DNA of 64,000 nucleotides from assembly GCF_030009775.1 (NCBI RefSeq), contig NZ_JASCTH010000001.1, positions 282,899 through 346,898 of the forward strand, in the 5' to 3' direction. How positions within the stretch are numbered: position 1 is the first letter of the stretch; every line of letters begins with the position of its first letter. A program made the translations under genes and the position numbers. Source of the stretch: Actinoplanes sandaracinus. Lineage in GTDB: Bacteria > Actinomycetota > Actinomycetes > Mycobacteriales > Micromonosporaceae. The notes below the pieces were generated by a model. The model had not been told where the DNA came from, ran no database searches, and saw nothing but the letters and a program-made list of their open reading frames with translations. Positions 19,606 through 27,798 of this stretch are shown piece after piece.

Positions 19606-20481
19606 TCAGCTCCTCGCCCGTTCCACGGCCTTACGGAGGGTGCGCCGGGTCAGCTCGTCCGCCAGGTGCCGCTTGTAGCCGGCGCTGCCGCGGGAGTCGG
19701 TGACCGGGTCGCAGCTGCGCGCGGCGATCGCGCCGGCCAGCTCGTACAGGCTCTCGTCGGGCTCGTGCCCGCGCAGCGCCGCCGAGATCTCCGGGAGGCC
19801 GGTGGTGTTCGGGCCGACCGCGGCCAGCCCCACCCGGGCGTCGCGGATGCGGCCGCCGTCCAGCCACACGGCGGCGCCCGCGGAGACCACGGCCCAGTCG
19901 CCGGCACGGCGCTCGACCTTGGCGTACGCGCTGCCGACCGGGAGGTTCTTGCGGGGGATCCGGATCTCGGTGAGGATCTCGTTGTCCGCGACGGCCGTCT
20001 CATAGGGCCCGACGTAGAACTGCTCCATGGTGACGAGCCGCTCGGAGCCGCCCGGGCCCCGGATGACACAGCTCGCGTCCAGGGTCGTGCAGACCGCCGA
20101 CAGGTCCTCCGACGGGTCGGCCTGGCAGAGCGAGCCGCCGAGCGTGCCACGGTTGCGCACGACCGGGTCGGCGATCACCTTCTCCGCGTCCGCGAAGATC
20201 GGGAACACATCGGCCAGGACATCCGATTCCAGCAGCTCACGATGCCGGGTCATGGCCCCGATCCGCACCTCATCGTCGCTGAGCCTGATGTAGCCGAGCT
20301 CGGTGTGCAGATCGTTGATGTCGATGAGGTATTCGAAGTTGGCGAGCCGGAGCTTCATCATCGGCAGCAGACTGTGGCCACCGGCTACCAGCCGCGCCGA
20401 ACCACCCAGACGTTCCAGCAGCCCAATGGCTTGATCCACGCTTGTGGCACGTTCGTATTCGAATGGAGCCGGCACCTGCAC
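19606..20481 (-). CDS. coxM: Carbon monoxide dehydrogenase medium (FAD) subunit
   Basis: 291 residues from GTG 20481, chosen for GGAGGT five bases upstream; the longer frame to 20535 lacks a ribosome site. It binds FAD through AGGHSLLPMMKLRLA (about residues 32-46) and TLGGSLCQADP (about residues 110-120), the two motifs of CO dehydrogenase/xanthine dehydrogenase flavoproteins. The C-terminal domain is the usual CO_deh_flav_C. It hands electrons to quinones or a membrane partner. It is the first gene of the cox operon. Confidence 0.95.
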   Translation of the reverse strand: MQVPAPFEYERATSVDQAIGLLERLGGSARLVAGGHSLLPMMKLRLANFEYLIDINDLHTELGYIRLSDDEVRIGAMTRHRELLESDVLADVFPIFADAEKVIADPVVRNRGTLGGSLCQADPSEDLSAVCTTLDASCVIRGPGGSERLVTMEQFYVGPYETAVADNEILTEIRIPRKNLPVGSAYAKVERRAGDWAVVSAGAAVWLDGGRIRDARVGLAAVGPNTTGLPEISAALRGHEPDESLYELAGAIAARSCDPVTDSRGSAGYKRHLADELTRRTLRKAVERARS

Positions 20482-20530
20482 CCTGCACCTCCAGCGAGTC
20501 GCGCAGACCCTCCCGCCCTCGGCGTCCAAT

Positions 20531-20570
20531 GTCAACAGCGACCTAAGGGATGTCTTAAGTCGCCGTTGAC
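20531..20570. promoter_or_regulatory. 40-base inverted repeat between coxM and the divergent XdhC gene
   Basis: Arms GTCAACAGCGACCTAAG (20531-20547) and CTTAAGTCGCCGTTGAC (20554-20570) match at 15 of 17 positions around a 6-base centre. Each arm ends in TTGAC read outward, so the repeat may also contain -35 elements for both directions. It is the only operator-like structure in the 119-base divergent gap. Confidence 0.65.
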
Positions 20571-20600
20571 TACCGAAAGATGATCACGGAAGGTGCTGGG

Positions 20601-21653
20601 ATGCGCGAGATCGTGGACGGCCTGCTGGCCTGGCGGGCCGCCGGTGTCGATTTCGCCGTGGCCACGGTGGTGCGCACCTGGCGGTCGGCGCCCCGGCAGC
20701 CGGGCGCGGCCATGGCCGTCAACGAGCACGGCGAGGTCATCGGCAGCGTCTCCGGCGGCTGCGTCGAAGGCGCCGTCTACGCGGCGGCGCAGGACGTGCT
20801 CGCGAGCGGGAAAGCCCAGTCCCAGACGTACGGCGTCAGCGACGGTGACGCCTTCGAAGTGGGCCTGACCTGCGGCGGAACCATCGAAGTCATGATCCAG
20901 CCGTCCTCGGCCATGCCGTTGGCCGACGCCCTTCTGCCGGACATCGCCGCCGGCCGGCCGGTCGCCACCGTCTCCCTGCCCGGCGCGCAGCTGGTGGTGT
21001 GGCCCGACCGGGCCGACGGCACCCTCGGCGACCTCTCACTCGACCGCGTCGCCGCCGAGCAGGCGCGTGGGCTGCTCGCGCACGGCCGCAGCGCCGTCGT
21101 CACGGCCTGTGAGAAGGAGGTCTTCGTCCAGTCCTGGGCCGCACCCGCTCGCATGATCGTCTTCGGGGCGATCGACTTCGCGGCGGCGGTCGCCCGGATC
21201 GGCAAGTTCCTCGGCTACCAGGTCACCGTCTGCGACGCCCGGGGCGTCTTCGCCACACCGGCCCGCTTCCCCGACGCCGACGAGGTGGTGGTCGAGTGGC
21301 CGCACCGCTATCTCGAGTCGACCCACGTCGACGAGCGGACCGTGCTGTGCGTGCTGACCCACGACCCGAAGTTCGACATTCCACTGCTGCGGGTCGCTCT
21401 GCACACCTCGGCCCGCTACATCGGCGCCATGGGCAGCCGCCGCACCTGCGCGGACCGGGTGCGGCGGCTTCGCGAGGAGGGCGTCTCCGAGGCCGCCCTC
21501 TCCCGCCTGCGCGCCCCGATCGGCCTGGACCTGGGCGCTCGCACTCCGGAGGAGACCGCCGTGGCGGTGGCCGCCGAGATCGTCGCCCTGTCGTGGGGCG
21601 GCTCGGGCAGCCCGCTCACCGACCTGACCGCCCCGATCCACGGCCCCGCCTGA
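20601..21653 (+). CDS. XdhC/CoxI-family maturation protein
   Basis: 350 residues from ATG 20601, which has GGAAGG seven bases upstream; an ATG at 20580 is less well placed. The N-domain has GSVSGGCVEGAVY (about residues 45-57) and CGGTIEVMIQP; the C-domain is Rossmann-like (MIVFGAIDFAAAVARIG) and ends GLDLGARTPEETAVAVAAEI. Full-length XdhC proteins bind and deliver sulfurated Mo cofactor to molybdenum hydroxylases. It is divergent from coxM, so it likely serves this CO dehydrogenase. It has no YHS domain, unlike the XdhC protein downstream of coxL. Confidence 0.9.
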   Translation: MREIVDGLLAWRAAGVDFAVATVVRTWRSAPRQPGAAMAVNEHGEVIGSVSGGCVEGAVYAAAQDVLASGKAQSQTYGVSDGDAFEVGLTCGGTIEVMIQPSSAMPLADALLPDIAAGRPVATVSLPGAQLVVWPDRADGTLGDLSLDRVAAEQARGLLAHGRSAVVTACEKEVFVQSWAAPARMIVFGAIDFAAAVARIGKFLGYQVTVCDARGVFATPARFPDADEVVVEWPHRYLESTHVDERTVLCVLTHDPKFDIPLLRVALHTSARYIGAMGSRRTCADRVRRLREEGVSEAALSRLRAPIGLDLGARTPEETAVAVAAEIVALSWGGSGSPLTDLTAPIHGPA

Positions 21654-21713
21654 CTCCCGGCCGGGCCTGCCGAGTCCTCCCGTCGGCCGCCCCGGCCGGC
21701 CCACGGCGCGGCC

Positions 21714-21749
21714 GGGCCGGTGTCAGCGGTCGGGCCGGTGTCAGCGGTC
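21714..21749. repeat. 18-base tandem duplication at the end of the APH-like gene
   Basis: The unit GGGCCGGTGTCAGCGGTC occurs at 21714-21731 and 21732-21749. The second copy contains the stop codon (21741-21743) of the minus-strand kinase-like gene, and the first carries a duplicate of it. Confidence 0.8.
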
Positions 21750-22640
21750 GGCGAGAACCTCGGTGATCACGTGCTCGTGCTCGGCGGCCAGATCCGCATC
21801 GCCGTCGGCGAGGGCGCCGGTGAGGACCAGCATCGCCTTCCACAGCGCCCAGCCGCGGGCGCGCGCCCACATGCCCTCGTCCTGAGCGACGGCCCGCCGG
21901 AACGCCTCGCGGCTGTCGCCGGCGAACGTGGTCCAGGCGATGACCAGGTCGCAGGCGGGGTCGCCGACGCCGGCCGTGCCGAAGTCGATCACCGCGGCCA
22001 GCCGGCCGTCCACCACCAGCAGGTTTCCCGGGGCGATGTCGCCGTGGAACCACACCGGGCGCCCACGCCAGGGCGCCTCCAGCGCCGCCGCCCACACCCG
22101 GGCGGCGTGAGCGGTGTCGATCCGGCCGGTCAGCGCCGTCAGGCAACGGCGGGTCTCCTCGTCATAGGAGGCCGGGGAACAGCCGCGGTGGAAACTGTGC
22201 GCGCCCGCGCCTGGCCCTCCGGTGGCGTCACACCGCTGCAGCGCCCGGATGAACCCGGCCACCTGCCGGGCGAACCCCGGCATGTCGGGGATCCGCTCGG
22301 GCGCGGCGGTCTCGCCGGGCAGCCAGCCACGCACCGACCAGGGGAACGGGTAGCCCTCCCCCGGCTCGCCCGTCGCCAGGATCGACGGGATCGTGACCGG
22401 CAGGTGTGGCGCCAGTCGCGGCAGCCACGCGTTCTCCTTGGCCACCGCCGGGACGTAGCCGTCCGCGGTGGGCAGGCGCACGGTCATGTCGTCGCCGAGC
22501 CGGTAGGTGCGGTTGTCCCAGCCGTCCACCGCGACCGGTGTCACCGGCAGGCCGCTCCATCGGGGGAACTGGGCCGCGATCAGCCGCCGCACGAGAGCCG
22601 CGTCGATGCCGGCCCGTCCGTCGGCGATGTTCGTCGTCAC
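21741..22640 (-). CDS. Aminoglycoside phosphotransferase (APH)-family protein
   Basis: 299 residues of kinase-like APH fold. The catalytic loop is HGDIAPGNLLV (about residues 198-208) and the Mg-binding motif is VIDFGTAGVGDPACD (about residues 216-230). The N-lobe contains VDGWDNRTYRLGDDMTVRLP. The family includes aminoglycoside kinases but also many small-molecule kinases, and the sequence alone does not name the substrate. No resistance partner gene is nearby. It is on the same strand as the downstream-oriented hydrolase gene, with a 40-base gap. Confidence 0.85.
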   Translation of the reverse strand: MTTNIADGRAGIDAALVRRLIAAQFPRWSGLPVTPVAVDGWDNRTYRLGDDMTVRLPTADGYVPAVAKENAWLPRLAPHLPVTIPSILATGEPGEGYPFPWSVRGWLPGETAAPERIPDMPGFARQVAGFIRALQRCDATGGPGAGAHSFHRGCSPASYDEETRRCLTALTGRIDTAHAARVWAAALEAPWRGRPVWFHGDIAPGNLLVVDGRLAAVIDFGTAGVGDPACDLVIAWTTFAGDSREAFRRAVAQDEGMWARARGWALWKAMLVLTGALADGDADLAAEHEHVITEVLADR

Positions 22641-22680
22641 GCCCGGATCATCGTCGCCGGGCCCGGGTCCGCCAACCGAT

Positions 22681-23508
22681 TTAGGCGCCGTCGCGTGGGT
22701 CGCCCGAGGTCGCGGCGTGGTCCAGGCGGGCGGCCGCCGACGGGCGCCGCCCCTCGGCCACCGTCGTCCACCAGGTGAGGACGCGGTCGACGACCGGGCC
22801 GGGATGACGGGCCCAGGAGGTGTGGTCGTTGCTCGCTCCGGGCGGCACGTCGGCGTCGCGGTAGAGCCAGGTGGTGAGGCTCTGCGGCGCGACGAGGCGG
22901 GCGGCGAAACGCTTGACGGCGATCTCCGGGGCCAGCCGGTCGCCTTCCAGCGCGACCACCAGTGACGGCGTGGTGATCGGTGTGGCCGAGGGGAACGGGG
23001 TGCGGCCGGTGCGGGCCATCCGGGCCCACTCCCGCATCAGGGTCCGGGCACCCGGGCCGCCGAACGCGGGCTTGGGCAGGAAGCCGAACAGACCGGTCAG
23101 CACGGGCACGATCAGCGAGCCCATGATCAGCAGGTGCGGGCCGCCGCGCGGGTAGTCCCGGTGGAACGGCAGGCAGCCGCCCACGGTGACCAGGCCGTCC
23201 GCCGGCGGGTGGCTGTGCTGGTGTCCCACCGCGAGCTGGGCACCGAGGCTGTGGCCGAGAAGAATCACGGGCCGGTCCGGCGCCTCCGCCCGTGCCGCGG
23301 CGACCGCCCGTGCCATCTCGTCGACCTCGTCGCCGTACGACCAGTCGTGGCCGCGCGACGCCGGCGGTGAGTCCGGTTCGAACCCCCGGCGGGGCAGTGC
23401 CCGCGCGTCCCAGCCGCGGGCCCGGAACGCCTCGGCGAGCGGCCGGTAGTAGCGGGATCCGATTCCCATCGCGGACGACACCAGGACGAGAGGGGCTGGC
23501 TGCGTCAT
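22681..23508 (-). CDS. Alpha/beta-hydrolase fold protein
   Basis: 275 residues with the nucleophile elbow GHSLGAQ (about residue 85-91) and a C-terminal SNDHTSWARHPGPV segment likely carrying the catalytic His. The N-terminus (PLVLVSSAMGIGSRYYRPLAEAFRARGW) matches a serine aminopeptidase/lysophospholipase-type hydrolase. No signal peptide is seen, so it is probably cytoplasmic. The substrate is not evident. It reads toward the APH-like gene and may be co-transcribed with it. Confidence 0.8.
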   Translation of the reverse strand: MTQPAPLVLVSSAMGIGSRYYRPLAEAFRARGWDARALPRRGFEPDSPPASRGHDWSYGDEVDEMARAVAAARAEAPDRPVILLGHSLGAQLAVGHQHSHPPADGLVTVGGCLPFHRDYPRGGPHLLIMGSLIVPVLTGLFGFLPKPAFGGPGARTLMREWARMARTGRTPFPSATPITTPSLVVALEGDRLAPEIAVKRFAARLVAPQSLTTWLYRDADVPPGASNDHTSWARHPGPVVDRVLTWWTTVAEGRRPSAAARLDHAATSGDPRDGA

Positions 23509-23631
23509 GTTCGTCCCTGTCTGCGGCGGCCGACCGCTCTGTTACCGACCGGTATCAGCAATCTTCGGGAGCGGGCGCCGGACGACAAGAGGTTATGGCG
23601 CACATCACGAAGGCGCCGAGTGGCCGAAGGT

Positions 23632-23665
23632 CCGGGTGGCCCGGCCGGAAAGCCGGGCCACCCGG
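23632..23665 (-). terminator. Strong hairpin terminator after the EF-Tu gene
   Basis: A perfect 14-base stem, CCGGGTGGCCCGGC (23632-23645) and GCCGGGCCACCCGG (23652-23665), closes a CGGAAA loop. It begins 20 bases past the tuf stop at 23685. Confidence 0.8.
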
Positions 23666-23684
23666 GAGACGTCAGCCGGTGACG

Positions 23685-24875
23685 TCAGTCGAGAACGGCG
23701 GTGGCGGTGCCGGCCGCGACCGTGCGGTTGCCCTCACGGACGGCGAAGCCCAGGCCGGGCTCCAGCGCGACCGGACGGCCCAGCGTGACCGTCACCTCGT
23801 CCAGGGTGTCGCCCGGCATGACCAGGTCACGGTCGCCGAGGTCCATCCCGCCGGACACGTCGGTGGTGTGGAAGTAGAACTGCGGCCGGTAGTCCGCCGC
23901 GAACGGCGTGTGCCGGCCACCCTCGGCGCTCGTCAGGGCGTACATCCGCGCCGTAAAGACCCGGTGCGGCCGCACGCTGCCGGGCGCGGCGAGGACCTGG
24001 CCCCGCTGCACCTGCTCGCGCTTGACCCCGCGGAGCAGGACGGCGGCGTTGTCACCGGCCTGCGCCGACTCCAGAACCTTGCCGAACGTCTCCAGCCCGG
24101 TGGCGACGCTGGCGACGGTCGGGCCGAGGCCGACCACCTCGACGGCCTCACCGGCGCGCAGTTCGCCACGCTCGACCTTGCCGGTGACGACCGTGCCACG
24201 ACCGCTGATCGACAGCACGTTCTCGATCGGCATCAGGAACGGCTCGCCCAGCTCACGCGGCGGGACCGGCACGTAGCCGTCGACCGCGTCGAGCAGTTCG
24301 ACGATCGACGCCACCCAGCGCGGGTCGCCTTCGAGCGCCTTGAGAGCGCTGACCCGGACCACCGGCACCTCGTCGCCGGGGAATCCGTAGGCCGACAGCA
24401 GCTCGCGGACCTCCAGCTCGACCAGGTCGAGCAGCTCCGGGTCGTCGACGGCGTCGCTCTTGTTGAGCGCGACCACCAGGTGCGGCACGCCGACCCGCTG
24501 GGCGAGCAGCACGTGCTCGCGGGTCTGCGGCATCGACCCGTCCTGCGCCGACACGACCAGGATCGCGCCGTCCACCTGCGCCGCCCCCGTGATCATGTTC
24601 TTCACGTAGTCGGCGTGGCCGGGCATGTCGACGTGGGCGTAGTGGCGGTGGGCGGTCTCGTACTCGACGTGGGCGATGGTGATGGTGATGCCGCGGGCGG
24701 CCTCTTCCGGGGCCTTGTCGATCCCCTCGAACGCGACGTACCGGTTGGAGACCGGGTCGCGGTCGGCGAGGACCTTGGTGATCGCGGCGGTCAGGGTCGT
24801 CTTGCCGTGGTCGACGTGACCCATCGTGCCGATGTTCAGGTGCGGCTTCGTACGGATGAACTGGCTCTTGGCCAT
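23685..24875 (-). CDS. tuf: Elongation factor Tu, divergent second-type (Tuf3-like) paralog
   Basis: 396 residues, full-length EF-Tu. GTPase motifs: GHVDHGKT (P-loop), [10 protein letters not shown] (switch I), DMPGHADY (switch II, where common EF-Tu has DCPGHADY; Met84), NKSD (G4; usually NKCD/NKAD) and SAL (G5). Domains 2 and 3 are complete, with EGGRHTPF and [10 protein letters not shown]. Compared with E. coli, Arg127 aligns with Gln124 and Ala278 with Gly275, both elfamycin-contact positions. It stands alone, away from the fusA/rpsL genes that usually flank the main tuf. These features match Streptomyces Tuf3. It is flanked by a terminator and a 5' hairpin and is probably regulated separately. 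Confidence 0.93.
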   Translation of the reverse strand: MAKSQFIRTKPHLNIGTMGHVDHGKTTLTAAITKVLADRDPVSNRYVAFEGIDKAPEEAARGITITIAHVEYETAHRHYAHVDMPGHADYVKNMITGAAQVDGAILVVSAQDGSMPQTREHVLLAQRVGVPHLVVALNKSDAVDDPELLDLVELEVRELLSAYGFPGDEVPVVRVSALKALEGDPRWVASIVELLDAVDGYVPVPPRELGEPFLMPIENVLSISGRGTVVTGKVERGELRAGEAVEVVGLGPTVASVATGLETFGKVLESAQAGDNAAVLLRGVKREQVQRGQVLAAPGSVRPHRVFTARMYALTSAEGGRHTPFAADYRPQFYFHTTDVSGGMDLGDRDLVMPGDTLDEVTVTLGRPVALEPGLGFAVREGNRTVAAGTATAVLD

Positions 24876-24965
24876 GGTTGATCAATCCTCACTGGATGCG
24901 AGGCGTGGGGGTGGTGCACGTCCCGATGCCAGCCGGGCCGCGCCAGAACCGCGCACGGAGCAGCC

Positions 24966-25002
24966 ACCCCTCCCCTGGGTTCTGCTGCTGGTGGGGAGGG
25001 GT
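24966..25002 (-). promoter_or_regulatory. Hairpin in the presumed 5' leader of the EF-Tu gene
   Basis: ACCCCTCCCC (24966-24975) and GGGGAGGGGT (24993-25002) form a perfect 10-base stem with a 17-base loop, about 90-127 bases upstream of the tuf start. The 432-base gap 24876-25307 holds no other gene. An attenuator role is possible but unproven. Confidence 0.5.
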
Positions 25003-25208
25003 CAGAGTCGCGAATCAGCGCCCGGAAGAACGCACACGGGAGCCACCACGAGAGGCAGCTGCAAACCGGGCGCGAACATGAACAGCACGGTAGGCCCCCA
25101 CCCTCGGCCGCGCTACCGGTTTTCCGCTCCCACGCCGGTCTCGGCGAACCGGCGGCTCGGCCGGCGCGCCGGATGTCCCCGGCCGGCTCCGACCCACCGG
25201 TTCGTCGA

Positions 25209-25225
25209 TTTAAGGATCTTTAAGG
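25209..25225. promoter_or_regulatory. TTTAAGG direct repeat at 10-base period
   Basis: TTTAAGG occurs at 25209-25215 and 25219-25225, one helical turn apart, in an otherwise GC-rich gap. It lies 83 bases upstream of the secreted-protein gene and 330 bases upstream of tuf. It may be a direct-repeat operator; the regulator is unknown. Confidence 0.35.
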
Positions 25226-25307
25226 TTCCCGCCCGATCCAGGCCTGCGGGAGGTCCCGTAGTTCTCGGTACTGCATCGAGGCAGCACTGACGGCGAAGGA
25301 GCGGAGC

Positions 25308-25940
25308 ATGTATCGCACCCGGCGGAACAAGATGTCCGGCACCACCCGCAAGGTGATCATCGGACTGTCCACGGTGACTCTGGCAGGGGGCGCGTTCGCC
25401 GTCAGCACGGGACTGAGCAGCGCGGCGGAGAGCTGCGCCGGTCTGGACCAGGCACTGCGCCAGAACCTCCAGTTCATCGCGGCTCAGCAGGCGAACCCGG
25501 ACGCGCAGTCCGCGGCGCGGATCGCCAACCGGCAGGCGGTCGTCGATCTGATCAACCAGCGACGCGGGGCCGCCGGGTGCACCGCGGACGTAGCCGGCGA
25601 GGTGGCACAGCCGGCTCCCGCCCAGCCGGAGCAGAAGCAGCCGGAGGCCGCGCCGACGACGGCCGCGCCCGCGGCTGAGGCCGGCGCGGCCGGCGACGTG
25701 GTCTGCGCGGGCTCGACCGTCACGCTCTCCGGCGAGGGCGGCGCGCCGGCCGCATCGAGCGGCGACTTCCCGATCGGCACCGTCCTGAAGGTCACCAACC
25801 TGGACAACAGCAAGAGCATCACCGTCGAGGTGGCCTCGGCGTCGGGCAGCTGCATCCTGCTCAACAACGCCGCGTTCGAGCAGGTGCGCGAGCCGGGCAA
25901 GTTCCTGATCCGGCGCGCGGTCATCGAACGCGTCGGATGA
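25308..25940 (+). CDS. Secreted protein with C-terminal double-psi beta-barrel-like (RlpA/expansin-type) domain
   Basis: 210 residues. A Sec signal peptide spans residues 1-39 (basic MYRTRRNK, then VIIGLSTVTLAGGAFAV, cleavage near SSAAES). The mature part has a helical segment with two Cys (residues 43 and 91), a Pro/Ala/Gln linker, and a C-terminal domain (VVCAGSTVTLSGEGG to GKFLIRRAVIERV) resembling the double-psi beta-barrel of RlpA/expansin-like proteins (GTVLKVTNLDNSKSITVEV). Such domains often bind or cleave cell-wall glycans; catalytic residues are not certain here. GGAG upstream of ATG 25308 supports the start. Confidence 0.7.
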   Translation: MYRTRRNKMSGTTRKVIIGLSTVTLAGGAFAVSTGLSSAAESCAGLDQALRQNLQFIAAQQANPDAQSAARIANRQAVVDLINQRRGAAGCTADVAGEVAQPAPAQPEQKQPEAAPTTAAPAAEAGAAGDVVCAGSTVTLSGEGGAPAASSGDFPIGTVLKVTNLDNSKSITVEVASASGSCILLNNAAFEQVREPGKFLIRRAVIERVG

Positions 25941-25945
25941 CGTCC

Positions 25946-25975
25946 GGGCCGGGCCACCGCCGGGCGGCCCGGCCC
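25946..25975 (+). terminator. GC hairpin after the secreted-protein gene
   Basis: GGGCCGGGCC (25946-25955) and GGCCCGGCCC (25966-25975) form a perfect 10-base stem, five bases after the stop codon. Confidence 0.7.
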
Positions 25976-26043
25976 CGACCCCGGTCACGCCGACCCCGGT
26001 CACGCCGGCCGGGGGATCGCCGGCCGGGGGATCGCCGGCCGGG
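25976..26043. repeat. Two adjacent 15-base tandem repeats
   Basis: CGACCCCGGTCACGC is duplicated at 25976-25990 and 25991-26005. CGGCCGGGGGATCGC is duplicated at 26006-26020 and 26021-26035, with a partial third copy. They fill the gap between two convergent genes. Confidence 0.85.
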
Positions 26044-26100
26044 TGAGGCCGGATGCCGTCGAGGACGACCGGGTCGCTTCTGACGGTGGCGCGGGATCGG

Positions 26101-27714
26101 TCATGCGGCCACGATCTTCTTGGCGACCTCCACCCGGTTGCGCCCTCGGCGCTTGGCCGTGTAGAGGGCCGCATCGGCCGCCGCCAGCAGAGCGCCCGGA
26201 TCCTGTTCGCCGCTGGAGTCGGCCAGGCCCGCGCTGAAGGTCACCGAGAAGCAGGCGTCGCCGACGGCCACGGGCGTATTCGCCAACTGTTGCCGCAGCG
26301 CGTCGACGCGCTGCCCAGCGCTGTGCGGCTCGGCGTCGAAGAAGACCATGACGAACTCCTCGCCGCCGTACCGGGCGACGATGTCGTCACCGATGTCCTC
26401 GGTGAGAAGGCGGCCGACGTGGCAGAGAACCTCGTCGCCGACGTGGTGCCCGTACGTGTCGTTGATGTTCTTGAAGTGATCGATGTCGAGAATGGCGAGG
26501 GCGAACGGGGGTCGGCCGCCGTCCATCGCCTGGCGCATCGCGGTCATGAGGAACCGCCGGTTGTGCAGACCGGTCAGTGGGTCTCGCAAGGCCTGCTCGG
26601 CGAGGTCGGCCCGGAGCAGCTCAATGGTGTGAAGCTGACTGCGCAGTTGTGTATTCACCCGCTCCAGCTCGTCGCGCTGCCGGTCGGACGCACGCTGTCG
26701 CCGATTGGCCTCCGTGCTGTCGCGGACGACGAACGTCCAGCCGAGGTGACCCGCCTGCGGGTCGTCGAGCACACTGACCCGCACGTTGAGATCGATGCCG
26801 CTGCCGAGGGCGTCCACCACGTCGTTCTCGGGCCCGATGTCGCCGAGTCGCTGCACGCCCGGGAACGTGTTGACCGGCAGGCCGACGAGAGTCTTCGGAA
26901 GCCCCGCGATCAGCCGCCGGGCCAGCCGGTCCGCTGTCCGGTTCAGGTCGATGACGCGACCGGTGACATCCACCACGATCACCGCGTCGTCGATGGTGTC
27001 GAGCACCCACTGCCGCGCCACGGGAACGAGGTCCACGAACACCCGCCGGGCCAGGCCCCAGAGAAGCAGAGCGGTGGAGAAGGAGAACAGCACGGGGGTG
27101 GGATCGACGACGGGGACGGGTGCGACGTTCACCAGGATGTTGACGATGGGCGCGGGCAGCACCACGGCGAGCACCAGGTCGAGCACCCGCCGGTGGGTAT
27201 GCGACGCATGCCGGCGCGCAGCGATCAGGCGCGCCAGCGTCGTGATGACAAGGACGTTGGAATAGGCCACATGCACCCAGAACAGCGGACCGAACGTCGT
27301 CGCCGGCAAGCCCGCCGGCCCGGGCCGCACCTCGGCCAGGACGAACTGGTGGTGCCACGGATTCGTCACGACCGCCGCCACCACCAGCACGGGTTCGACG
27401 GCGAGTAGCGCGACGAGGCGCCGCGACGGTTTCCATCGCCGGTCGATCACCGCGCTGCAGAAGCAGTACAGGCCGGCGACGGCCGCGCAGACACCCGGGA
27501 AGATCGCCGCCTTGAACAGCACGATGAGCGCCGGGTCGTCGGACAACAGGCCGCACAGATCGGCGGCCGACCAGAGCAGCGTCCCGCCGCATGCGACCAC
27601 GAGGACGCGCACCGCCACGCCGGAGTGCCGCCGACGCCAGCTCGCGGCGGTCGCGGCCGCGGCGACGAGGGTGGAGAGAGCGAACATGACCTCCATCGCG
27701 TACCGCCACATCAC
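26101..27714 (-). CDS. Membrane-bound diguanylate cyclase (7TM-like, PAS, GGDEF)
   Basis: 537 residues. The N-terminal 215 or so residues contain about seven hydrophobic segments of the histidine-kinase N-terminal 7TM type, though no kinase domain follows. A PAS-like domain (VLDTIDDAVIVVDVTGRVIDLN) and a short coiled coil (RQRDELERVNTQLRSQLHTIELL) link to a GGDEF domain with the active motif YGGEEF, DPLTGLHNRRF and DIDHFKNINDTYGH. It should make cyclic di-GMP at the membrane. No RxxD inhibitory site precedes GGEEF. It lies 84 bases downstream of the SnoaL-like gene on the same strand. Confidence 0.93.
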   Translation of the reverse strand: MMWRYAMEVMFALSTLVAAAATAASWRRRHSGVAVRVLVVACGGTLLWSAADLCGLLSDDPALIVLFKAAIFPGVCAAVAGLYCFCSAVIDRRWKPSRRLVALLAVEPVLVVAAVVTNPWHHQFVLAEVRPGPAGLPATTFGPLFWVHVAYSNVLVITTLARLIAARRHASHTHRRVLDLVLAVVLPAPIVNILVNVAPVPVVDPTPVLFSFSTALLLWGLARRVFVDLVPVARQWVLDTIDDAVIVVDVTGRVIDLNRTADRLARRLIAGLPKTLVGLPVNTFPGVQRLGDIGPENDVVDALGSGIDLNVRVSVLDDPQAGHLGWTFVVRDSTEANRRQRASDRQRDELERVNTQLRSQLHTIELLRADLAEQALRDPLTGLHNRRFLMTAMRQAMDGGRPPFALAILDIDHFKNINDTYGHHVGDEVLCHVGRLLTEDIGDDIVARYGGEEFVMVFFDAEPHSAGQRVDALRQQLANTPVAVGDACFSVTFSAGLADSSGEQDPGALLAAADAALYTAKRRGRNRVEVAKKIVAA

Positions 27715-27798
27715 CGAGCTCTCGCCTCCCCTCCCGTCCTCTTTCGTCTCTATCGGCAGCGCTTCACGGGGAATGAGGGAGATCGGCCGGGCGCCGCC

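Noticed and set aside
21741..22640. Calling the APH-like gene an aminoglycoside resistance determinant
   Set aside because: The fold fits, but the substrate is not determined by the motifs and there is no resistance context.
25113..26174. A 353-residue minus-strand frame over the secreted-protein gene
   Set aside because: Antisense shadow; its repeated GDPPAG text is the 15-base tandem repeats read as codons.
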